From contig NZ_ALKG01000086.1 of assembly GCF_000286455.1 (NCBI RefSeq), forward strand, positions 1 through 51,048: a DNA stretch of 51,048 bases. The letters run 5' to 3'. Positions within the stretch are counted from its first letter, which is position 1. Each line of letters starts with the position of its first letter. A model generated the notes under the pieces. The model was not told where the DNA came from and did not search any database. It saw only the letters and a list, made by a program, of their open reading frames with translations. The translations under genes and the position numbers were made by a program. This document shows positions 21,501 through 27,700 of the stretch, in pieces. This DNA is from Selenomonas sp. FOBRC6. Lineage in GTDB: Bacteria > Bacillota > Negativicutes > Selenomonadales > Selenomonadaceae.

Positions 21501-22801
21501 ATCATATATGTGTTCTTAATCGTTGTTCCATTGTTCGGATCTAAGAAATAGATGAGCTCCGTTCCCGTTGAACCTGCAATCTTACTCGAATTGCTATACG
21601 TGTCATTAACAACAGTCCCCGCTGCAGACCGGCCAATAACACCGCCGCCCTCGCCAATACGAGCCTTGCTGTATATACTATCGAGCGTTGTCCCTACCGT
21701 CTGCCCGACAATGCCGCCATGCTGACCTGCTTCCCCATCAACTGTGCTGCTTTTTATATAGACATTCTTGATCTTTGTTCCGTCCGCATACCCAATAAGG
21801 CCGCCCGCCCATCGATCCTGATTTCCAGTCTTATCACCTGTGACTGTTGCTCCCGTAACGCCGACATTCTCAATGCGAGAATTGCTGACCTTTCCAAAGG
21901 GTGCAGTGTATACGCCTCCCGTAATAGTAAAGTTTTGCAACTGAAAGAAGTTACCGTCGAACTTCCCCGTAAAAGGTGTACTGTGGTCGCCGATCGGTGT
22001 CAGTCCTCCGCCGCCGAAATTGATGTCATTCTCGAGCATGTAATTCTTTGTGACATCTGTGCTCATCGCTTGAAATTCCGTTGTATTACGGACGAGATGA
22101 TAATAGTTGTCTGCTGCCGTCGCCGCAGCACCATTCACTGTATAGCCAGATGTCGGCACAGTTCCTCGATACCCAATATGTGCTGTACCGTCGTTTGCTG
22201 TATCGGTGTGCATCACAACAGAGCCGCTGACATCTGCCGCATTGAGGAAGCGAATGCTCTTGCCCACGACCTCGACGTTCGTCGCCGTGATCGCACCCAT
22301 ATTGACGACATCGGAGAGCCCTGCTGCGGTGGTGTTGATTGGCGATGTGCCGCTTGCAGTAAATGCAGCATCATTGACCGCACTCAGATTCTGTGTTGAG
22401 ACATGGAGACTGCCCACATTGACCGAGGCGGTCTTGCCGAAGATAACACCGTTCGGGTTGACGAGATAGATATCACCGCCGCCTGTGATCGTACCATTGA
22501 TGGTAGAGGTATTGCCCCCTGTGACCAGATTCAGATAGTTTTTGCTGTCATAAGCGACGGTCTCTCCGTTTGCCACGGAGTAATCCTGCCATTTGATGAG
22601 GTTGTTTGCTGCACTGCCGCTGATATTGGTCGTACTGCCCGAAGTGTTGACCGTAACGCCTGCAGTCACATCATGATAGCCCGTCGGTGCAGCAAAGCCC
22701 ACCTGCGGAATCAAAAAAGCGCCCGCCATTCCCGCCAGCAGCGTATAGCGCACACGCTGCAATAGTTTCGTTCGATTGTTCTTCATGTTCCGCACTCCCA
22801 T
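12542..22801 (-). CDS. Giant TpsA exoprotein (filamentous hemagglutinin-like, YDG/MBG repeats)
   Basis: A 3,419-residue surface or secreted protein of the two-partner secretion class. After a signal peptide ending VGFA (about residue 37) comes the TPS/haemagglutination domain with the hallmark NPNGVIFG (115-122), which directs export through TpsB. GLUG-type segments follow at about 300-460 (GGLIGYADGTKIKNVYI, GGIVGQ, GGVIG). The rest is 22 YDG-type repeats and a final MBG_2-like part (VLTPKEKTVWINDG). Cysteine is essentially absent, and no LPxTG, SLH or autotransporter barrel is seen at the C-terminus (NEVFGAR), so anchoring must be through TpsB or another partner. Start 22801 has AGGAA 7 nt upstream; ATG 22786 (MKNNRTK), with GGGAG 8 nt upstream, is equally good. 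The role, probably adhesion or biofilm, is inferred from the family. Confidence 0.92.
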   Translation of the reverse strand: MGVRNMKNNRTKLLQRVRYTLLAGMAGAFLIPQVGFAAPTGYHDVTAGVTVNTSGSTTNISGSAANNLIKWQDYSVANGETVAYDSKNYLNLVTGGNTSTINGTITGGGDIYLVNPNGVIFGKTASVNVGSLHVSTQNLSAVNDAAFTASGTSPINTTAAGLSDVVNMGAITATNVEVVGKSIRFLNAADVSGSVVMHTDTANDGTAHIGYRGTVPTSGYTVNGAAATAADNYYHLVRNTTEFQAMSTDVTKNYMLENDINFGGGGLTPIGDHSTPFTGKFDGNFFQLQNFTITGGVYTAPFGKVSNSRIENVGVTGATVTGDKTGNQDRWAGGLIGYADGTKIKNVYIKSSTVDGEAGQHGGIVGQTVGTTLDSIYSKARIGEGGGVIGRSAAGTVVNDTYSNSSKIAGSTGTELIYFLDPNNGTTIKNTYMIGPRLATNDAGLNKNNTTNTFIVDKSTGLATKFKETPSQTNSKPMTASSTYAGFDINNDGTPGAKWRIYEGRTTPMLTAFMSGTATANYSYRYFNADGSVADTSVAAVKQNNGADVTGLEYNSKYVKIVDNTGNAVGNKSNQVVYSDPVDLNKIHDYVNATTKDFDKTNGVRNAGTKAILWTDQDGPNLRGVNITIDPREVKLTGGNLDVTRVYNGKKSVKDAFEYALTHGGVGTAGFTVDDIATHSVSLNTTSFTADMADKNVVRNADGTYGQKNVTFGGTITFSGDDAKNYTFDNSSISSLTGKVRITPAPLYLDIGKNKAADKIYDGTVNVKDDAMKQTVGTPNIKLRDTIVDGTSDGTRMIDDGGTVDTVSIKNIADPTYTDASGAPQIHVGSHKLQYTNVGLDTTTHPDGLNYDLYYTPNGGSKTKVTDEKLYLDGDIVRRGISRNSFTVYNSDNSVASATKPYDGTNVYTPGTGLYLSSNAGASTNPNEGIVTRDQGHITFQLAGGAYFTNNAGTRTKNVAEATKVAYTAKGHADSHTDTYGGHLLSDYYVLNEDGVTKDPLDGIFSASGAGKITPKTITATIKHSPITKVYDALRAHDKTGDDIITLAGVIAGDTVTNTSTAEYRSKNVVYSGGTPTTQIVDYTAKFSIANAAEAQNYTFSPQATPASATPVTTTTTLTGLGTITPRPITMSFASVSKVYDGTATNTDLSSPTLNDGASGVVLQRDFGASGPTLTGHITSRYGDGTTLFTENPNAGNRSVEYVGFQNTLGTNYTVADKQYGTGTITRRRIDPSSFNVYKRSDNTPATITKVYDGASTYNVGTDVYLSANTAPLGDTGIVSRDFQKVTFALAPSTQAHFTSDAAGQNVTSHVRDARYAAYDIVAATTDPTNHPLSNYTYGPVGNTQNLESLHNARATVAGASITPASLTATTHFLEKVYDGIAGHTDGNQNVILGDRVVSFTGFVGSDATKFNNESAGAYGKDVVLDGHGNPTTKNVTYTMQLSGANADDYRILHPNNASQQGTLTNGGNTLAFSWNVANAARVTPRPVTVNFADVRKTYDGTDVNTSITASSLNDGLNGRVFQKDGISPTSFAANSGIQSRYVDKDTHGNYASAHNAGAHEVEYTGIQGTLGNNYKVESTAYGKGRIDPRRLNPTDIVVRNSDGTIATAEKVYDGKSIHRTPAAGTYLVLPSGGTNGIVSRDAGKISLVLKADAAGHFTSDAAGKQRTSHVSEAQHIAYDVVARTTDPTNNPLSNYTFGADDATARNLEQVNTTNPGHVTAAGRITPREITSVTERITKAYDGRAAHTDNNRNVIVGNDILKFTGMVADETTSDPYVNTSTAVYLNTGGTDDANVAYAAGAVTTKNVKYTARLTGKYADDYKIAGAANTTTTGYGVKTVTAELSPVANAGTITPRKLKVAIDHVNKTYDTDSTNTEVRGLTLTGDPASAVLSDILSDDHISDQSLKNALQGMLTATTPTATSDYGRLSGGNFTTDPHASNGVDHDVRYTNVRGAFRNAFGAQAAGNYTVDDTVYGKGTIAKVNINASDVRFKTSGAEKVYDGTKNVLWKDPVTNIYYGDAEHVSKYITEAKVTLNGKEIDLLARGDIDVNIPGTQYTNANATNGTPDTVKYHLFLKDRNIIISGDNNFYSSDTGTIKRRTLTLDLAEKAGINKIYDGERTLVDKNTRHYTASVNDGAQVSVAAAYADKNVAYDSNGDPAAKQITYTMRINGDAGKNYLLSDGINPAVNAESASGLTLQATGTIAPRTLNLHFENPAQRGYDGTSENTDIVLRAANPLTADNSDGRAALAMREVTPSDFTITSAVKSDYGHRAADGTFTADGSVGDKDVEFRNLAGLLPTAYRGNFVLADKSYATGKIGRTRINANDVQFGTALASKIYDGTTDVLWRKADGTYSGDLKDVRKYITNAYVMVNNRRVELQNDIVLDPNNKPQYTDPNVTPSTGVDITYTFSLDNKNFDIDGTNHFSKTGKGTITPRDLQTQMPSHIYKQYDGRSTFTQNNSDYAAAIARENLMPLAERDKAYLDLSVIGTYHSPNATVDTEADAKLKPGLTKVDYALTLGVKSSADPTEAAKRLQNYTIMGHPTTGTVTNRAADIYRKELTASIDALPDKIYDGKRRVDGLTAGMVHYTGFVGTEGTGFTLTNDALQKIKGKYDTADVSRDAHGNPTHKAITYEGVNEALRAMTGTAENYRVGAATNYSVTDDKLSYVPSDEKGRIVPRTITSNDILRGVKLSLDGIKKTYDGTTVVKYKEDASAAALHNYLEHAYIMDGSNPLTDDDGNKIDIKDSLSVDPTRTHYADKNVNGELPQGVTYGLDYTPTAQNRNLVISGGALDYTGAQGKILRKEVTANILSPLTKEYDALRDVAGVAKNNNGQTVQTGDSLIRFDGLTGNDGVNNLSTARYLAKDAGTGLRVDYDARLDSDNYRIVNAADLHSDDNEITKRRLNLAFDDVRKEYDATPNNGSITARISNTASIETLTRDGMAPSGTHLEQFNATNTTSHYGRRSGDGFTPDGNAGTKDVRYLGIGDVFRQHLGNNAKNYDFDEVGWGTGMIDRAKVTRRDFTFDFGFARKTYDGTNTVLNARDLFRGKLKGNAIPEADVLRVEGKYLGEDAGDYTNRVKYEVTLNTDNYEFTDGTLNPMTEVKDGAIDRRRLRVGLPQITPTKTYDKTIDVVGKALTREGGSLISNLDDHMRFVFVDDENGDAIVARDRGRVTPHLTAQFRNKNVAWNGNQVANKPVDYTYALRGKGVENYDLVDDAGNSIATLTNGGTSNAALTAQTMTGEGRINPYEIVLTPKEKTVWINDGLPQKYDYEGTPQGKNYRTLLGEILPGEIRYDAPGAKLRWGNYPIVGEYVPADGDTVYQNYRFRTEQRMLHVGPYIPDYEYYKAITQTSKMIPDEYAYENASLDRQSHFGRKADAEVTYDPPSINTVKDGTDIMQTGIRIADETVFSLVNEVFGAR
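13400..20900 (-). repeat. 22 YDG-type repeats inside the exoprotein gene
   Basis: Twenty-two copies of a module whose first strand reads K-[VIT]-Y-D-G/A/x occur at roughly 350-nt spacing, from VYNGK near 20,865 to TYDKT near 13,430. Each module of about 110-120 residues typically ends in a G-x-I-x-P/R-R linker. Repeats 3-11 (about 20,150-16,850) form three rounds of an ordered three-module unit with a period near 1.05-1.09 kb. DNA identity between copies is low by eye, so this is an old, diverged expansion. Confidence 0.85.
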
Positions 22802-22848
22802 AGATATATTCCTACTTATATGTTGTATCGGATATTATGCCACGTTAC

Positions 22849-22877
22849 ATAATAGCATATAATTGTATTAAAAGCAA
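22849..22877 (-). promoter_or_regulatory. Promoter of the exoprotein gene
   Basis: Minus-strand -35 TTGCTT (22877-22872), 17-nt spacer and -10 TATTAT (22854-22849), preceded by TGC (extended -10). The -35 overlaps the U-tail of the upstream flagellin terminator. The leader is about 45 nt. Confidence 0.6.
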
Positions 22878-22917
22878 AAACATCCTCCAATGGTCCTAGG
22901 ACGATTGGAGGATGTTT
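22877..22917. terminator. Strong terminator between flagellin and exoprotein genes
   Basis: CATCCTCCAAT (22881-22891) pairs with ATTGGAGGATG (22904-22914), extended by AAAA/TTTT. The loop region GGTCCTAGGACG is itself palindromic. On the minus strand the stem is followed by TTTTTGCTTTT. It ends fliC transcription 140 nt past its stop. Confidence 0.85.
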
Positions 22918-23057
22918 TGTTCAAGACTCCTCTGTCAAGGTTTTCGCGAGTCCTCTCTCCCCGCAAGCAGGGGGCTGTCGGACACCGTATAGCAGCTTTC
23001 CCATCGCAACAGGGGAAGTGGCGAGCACAGCGGAACGGTGGGGTGCTCATAGCAAAA
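22918..23057. other. GC-rich 3' region of flagellin gene with small hairpins
   Basis: This 140-nt stretch between the fliC stop and its terminator is unlike the AT-rich DNA around it. It contains CCCC-GCAAGCA-GGGG (about 22,960-22,976) and TTCCC-9 nt-GGGAA (about 22,998-23,017) inverted repeats. A short Cys-rich frame (22868-23050, minus) is open through it but has no ribosome binding site and crosses the terminator, so I do not call it a gene. It may be a dispersed intergenic element. Confidence 0.35.
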
Positions 23058-24440
23058 TTACTGGAGCAAACTCAACACTGCACTCGAATTCTGATTTGCC
23101 TGTGCCAGCATTGCCTGCGCCGACTGCGTGAGCACATTGTGCTTCGTATAAGCCGTCATCTCCTTCGCCATATCGGCGTCACGGATCGTCGACTCCGACG
23201 CCTGCACATTCTCAGAGGCAACAACCAAGTTGCTGCTGGTGAAACCAAGGCGGTTCTGTACCGCACCGATGGCGACTGCCTGATCTGTTGCACGAATCAA
23301 CGCATTCTGGAATGCATTAATTGCTGCATTCGCCGCTTCCTTCGTCGTTACCTGAATTTTCGGGCCTGATCCCACAACATCAATCGTAACAGGAGGCGTC
23401 GGCGTGGGCATCACATGGTTCCAGCCAGCCCCATCCGCAGACTGCAGGCCAAGAGCAACAGAGCGCATATCTGTGAATCCAACTTTGACCGCCTGATTCG
23501 ACTTTGTTCCTGTCTGGAGGACCAGCGAGTTATCAGGAGAGGGATTCTGTGCTCGTACGGTCTCTCTGAAGTCATCTAGAACGGCGTTAACCTCATTGCG
23601 CATCTTGCCTTCTTTATCCGTAACCGCGAAGGTAATCGCCGTAACCTGCCCATCTACGCCATCATTTCGTGCACGAATGGTGAGTGCAGGCTGATTGTCC
23701 GGAGTATATACCGTTCTTCCATATTCATCTACGCCCACATCCGCTCCCGTGCTATGAAATGTTGCGTGCTGGGATGTAATGAGGCTGATCATATTTGTGA
23801 CCGTGCCTGTCCCAATCGGGGAGAGCGTCCCCGTATAGGTAACGCCATTCTTTACCCAGGAGGCGGTAAGCGTGTCGTTTGAGTCGATACCAACATCGTT
23901 TCCATCCCGACGTTTGAGTCTCACCAACTGTGTCAGACCGTTGGTATTCGTTGCCAGGCTCATATTCGTGAAGCTCGTTTGTGTGCCCGCACCAGATTCT
24001 CCAACGACCAGCCCATTCTTCGTACCATCAATCAGATACTTCCCATTATAGGTCGTCAGCGCGTTCTCATCGATCTGGTCAATCAGCTTGTCAACTTCCT
24101 TCTGGATAAGTCTGCGATCCTCATCTGTATTCGTATCGTTCGCAGCGTTGATCGCCTTTTCTTTCAGTGTCTTGAGGATCTCAATCGTCGACTGCACAGC
24201 CCCCTCTGCCGTCCGCAGCAGAGCAGAGCCGTTCTTCGTATTGTTGTCGTCCTGATCGAGTGCACGGATCTGAACACGCATCCGCTCCGAGATCGCCATC
24301 CCTGAGGCATCGTCACCGGCACTGTTGATCTTCATGCCCGAAGAAACCTTCTGCAGGCTCTTCGACAGCTCGCTCTGATTCTTGTTAAGCGTATTGAGCG
24401 TGTTCACCGCTGACATATTATTTTTGACCACCATCGCCAT
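23058..24440 (-). CDS. fliC: Flagellin
   Basis: Flagellar filament protein of 460 residues. The N-terminal D0/D1 region is classical: VVKNNMSAVNTLNTLNKN, then KVSSGMKINSAGDDASGMAI and ERMRVQIRALDQ. The C-terminal D1/D0 region is NRLGFTSSNLVVASENVQ, then ESTIRDADMAKEM and a tail ending AVLSLLQ. The central part (about 165-385) is variable and forms the exposed domains. ATG 24440 follows GGGAGG with 9-10 nt spacing. No other flagellar gene is in the window. Regulation by sigma-28 (FliA/SigD) is suggested by the promoter at 24525-24551. Export is by the flagellar type III system, so no signal peptide is expected and none is present. Confidence 0.96.
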   Translation of the reverse strand: MAMVVKNNMSAVNTLNTLNKNQSELSKSLQKVSSGMKINSAGDDASGMAISERMRVQIRALDQDDNNTKNGSALLRTAEGAVQSTIEILKTLKEKAINAANDTNTDEDRRLIQKEVDKLIDQIDENALTTYNGKYLIDGTKNGLVVGESGAGTQTSFTNMSLATNTNGLTQLVRLKRRDGNDVGIDSNDTLTASWVKNGVTYTGTLSPIGTGTVTNMISLITSQHATFHSTGADVGVDEYGRTVYTPDNQPALTIRARNDGVDGQVTAITFAVTDKEGKMRNEVNAVLDDFRETVRAQNPSPDNSLVLQTGTKSNQAVKVGFTDMRSVALGLQSADGAGWNHVMPTPTPPVTIDVVGSGPKIQVTTKEAANAAINAFQNALIRATDQAVAIGAVQNRLGFTSSNLVVASENVQASESTIRDADMAKEMTAYTKHNVLTQSAQAMLAQANQNSSAVLSLLQ

Positions 24441-24524
24441 AAAGACTGCCTCCCTGACCGTTATCTATGGTTTTGTTTATGAAATAACTGCGTAAATAGA
24501 CAAGCATACACTGTCTTGAAAAGT

Positions 24525-24551
24525 ATATCGTCGAAATGAATCTGCAACTTA
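24525..24551 (-). promoter_or_regulatory. Sigma-28-like flagellin promoter
   Basis: Minus strand: TAAG (24551-24548), 15 nt, GACGATAT (24532-24525). The sigma-28 consensus is TAAA-N15-GCCGATAA, so 9 of 12 positions match with exact spacing. It gives a leader of about 75-80 nt. The 300-nt gap 24441-24740 is otherwise AT-rich; it holds a weak 6-bp hairpin (ATAGAG/CTCTAT) just after polC and no gene. Confidence 0.65.
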
Positions 24552-24740
24552 AATATCCCAAGCTCTTTTTATTTTTTGAGCAAATCGCTGTATGTACCTG
24601 TACACAGAAGCATAAGGTGTGATTACTCATCTTTCATCTTGCAATAAATGCCAATCGGGCTGGATATGACACACCCGATAGACGCGCTCAGTCTGAATAT
24701 TTTTATATAGAGTCAAACAAAAAATGCTCTATGATTGATT

Positions 24741-27700
24741 CTACGCAAACAGTTCCACCTGATTGCTCTCCATCATGCCGTCGAGGCAGCCGTGCTCACG
24801 CAGGAGTTCGACAGCGGGGGTTGGGATGTGGGAGCGGGTGGCGAGATCCTCGATGGAGATGAAGCGGCCGTACTGGCGCGCCTCGACAATTGCCTGCGCC
24901 GCCTTCTGCCCCATGCCGGGGAGTGCGGTGAACGGCGGGAGCAGCGAGTTCTCGCGCAGGATGAATTTCTCCGCGTCGGATGCGTAGAGATCGACGGGGT
25001 CGCAGGAGAAGCCGCGCAGATACATTTCCCATGCGAGCTGCAGCACGATGAGGATGTCCTGCTTCTTGTTGTCGAGTTTGCCGCGATGTTCACGCGCCTC
25101 GGCGTTCAGTGCGTCGATTGCCGCCTTGACCGCCGCCTGCCCCTTCGCGATGATGTTCGCATCGAATTCCGCCGCGCGGATGGAGAAATACGCGGCGTAG
25201 TATGCGAGTGGATAGTGCACCTTGCAGAAGGCAATGCGGTAGCCCATCATGACGTAGGCGGTCGCGTGGGCACGCGGGAAGAGGTATTTGATCTTCTGGC
25301 AGGACTCGATGTACCACTCGGGGATGCCGCCCGCGCGCAGCTTTTCTACGACGTCCGCAGTGATGCCCCTGCCCTTTCGCACGTTCTCCATGGTCTTGAA
25401 CGAGAGCAGCGGCTCGATGCGGTTCTGCATGAGGTAGTTCATGATATCATCGCGCGCAGAGATCGCGTCTTTCAGCGTACTCGTCCCCGCCTTGATGAGA
25501 TCCTGCGCGTTGCCGAGCCAGACGTTCGTGCCGTGGGAGAATCCCGAGATGCGCACGAGATCGGCGAAGCAGTCGGGGTTCGAGTCATCGATCATCTTCT
25601 GCGTGAACGAGGTGCGGAACTCCGGAATGCCGTACGTGCCCATGTTCGCGCCGAGCTCCTCGGGCGTGATGCCGAGCGCCTCGGTCGAGGTGAAGATGGA
25701 CATGGTGGCGGGATCGTCGAAGGGAATCGTCTCAGGATCGCGGTGGGTCAGCTCCTCGAGCATCTTGATGACGGTCGGGTCATCGTGTCCGAGAATGTCG
25801 AGCTTGACGAGGCGCTCACTGATGGAGTGATAATCGAAATGGGTGGTGAGTGTGTCGGACTCCATATTGTTCGCGGGGCGCTGGATGGGCGTGAAGTAGT
25901 GCACGTCCATATCGCGCGGCACGACCATGATGCCGCCCGCGTGCTGTCCCGTGGTCGCCTTGACGCCCATGCAGCCGCGCATCATATGCTCGATGTACGG
26001 CCGCCCCTTCGTCTCACCCTGATCCTCGTAGTAGTGCATGGCGTAGCCGTACGCGTTCTTGTCCTGCAAGCCCGAGATCGTGCCCGCGCGGAACACGTTC
26101 ATCTTGCCAAAGAGAACCTCGGTGTACTTGTGCGCGGTCGGCTGATAGTCACCCGAGAAGTTGAGGTCGATATCGGGAACCTTGTCGCCGTCAAACCCCA
26201 GAAAGACCGCAAACGGGATGTTATGCCCGTCCTTCGTGAGCGGCGTGCCGCAGACGGGGCAGTCCATCGACGGCAGGTCAAAGCCGCTCCCGACGGAGCC
26301 GTCGTCGATAAATTTGTTGTACTGACAGTGGCGGCAGCGGTAGTGCGGCGGCAGCGGGTTGACCTCGGTGACGCCGATCATGGTTGCAACGAAGGACGAG
26401 CCGACGGAGCCGCGCGAGCCGACGAGGTAGCCGTCGTCATTTGACTTCTTGACGAGGCGCTGCGCAATGATGTAGAGCGCCGAGAATCCGTGCCGGAGGA
26501 TTGGCTTCAGCTCGAGCTCGAGACGATCCGTCACAATCTGCGGCAGATTCTCGCCGTAGAGTTTTCGCGCGCGCGCGTATGACATCTCCTGAATCTCATG
26601 ATCCGCGCCCGGCACGGTCGGTGCATAGAGTTCGTCGGGGATGGGGAGGAAATGCTCGACACTCTCGGCGATCCTGCGCGGATTCGTCACAACGCACTCA
26701 TACGCGCGCTCTGCACCGAGGTAGTCGAACTCCGCGAGCATTTCGTCTGTCGTACGCAGATAGAGCGGCGGCTGACGATCCGCGTCGCGGTAGCCGTTCG
26801 CCTTTTGCAGCATGGCGCGGTAGACCGCGTCCTCGGGGTTGAGGAAGTGCACGTCGCAGGTCGCAATCAGCATTTTGCCGAGCTTCTTTGCGAGCGCGTC
26901 CACCTTGCGGTTGATGTCCCTCAGATCCTCATCCGTGTGGATTGGGAAGCGGTCGTCGATCTTGAGGAAGTCGTTGTTGTGAATGGGCTGAATCTCGAGG
27001 AAGTCATAGAATTTCGCGATTTCCTCAAGTTCCTCGTCGGGACGCCCCGCGACGATGCTGCGGATGAGTTCGCCCGCCTCGCACGCAGAGCCGACGATGA
27101 TCCCCTCGCGGTACTGCTGCAAGATGGCGCGCGGTACGCACGGACGCCCGCGCTTCTTCGTCCCGCGGAAATAGCGGATGTGCGAGAGCGAGACGAGCTT
27201 GTAGAGGTTGTAGAGTCCCGTCTTGTTCTGGGCGAGGAAGATGATGTGATGGGCGCGCTGATCCTCGGGCTTGTCGAGGAGGTATCCCTCCATGCCGTAG
27301 ATGATCTTGATGTCCGTGCCCTTCTTCTTGAGGGCGCGCGCTGTGTTCATTGCCTCGGGGAACGCCTGTACGACGCCGTGATCCGTGATCGCCACCGCCG
27401 GCCATCCCCAGCGCGCCGCTGTCTCGACAAGCACCTTCGGCGGGACGACGGCATCGAGTGCACTCATCTTCGTATGCGCGTGCAGTTCGACGCGCTTCAC
27501 CGCTGCCGTGTCCTCGCGCTGCGGCACACTGCGTTTTTCGATGGAGTCGATGAAAAGAACGTAGTCGCTGACGAATTTATCGTATTCGATCTTGCCCTGG
27601 ATGCGGACGGCGCAGCCCTTGCCGATCGCCTTCAGGATGCGCTCGACCTCTGCGTCGATGTCCTCCTGCGTCGTCTTGCCGCGCACGCCGAAGAATTTTT

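Noticed and set aside
22868-23050. Short Cys-rich frame after flagellin (minus)
   Set aside because: It lacks a ribosome binding site, runs through a strong terminator and lies in a GC-rich palindromic stretch, so it is better read as non-coding.
24700-24740. Terminator after polC
   Set aside because: Only a 6-bp AT-rich stem (ATAGAG/CTCTAT) with a 14-nt loop and a mixed A/T tail; too weak to call.
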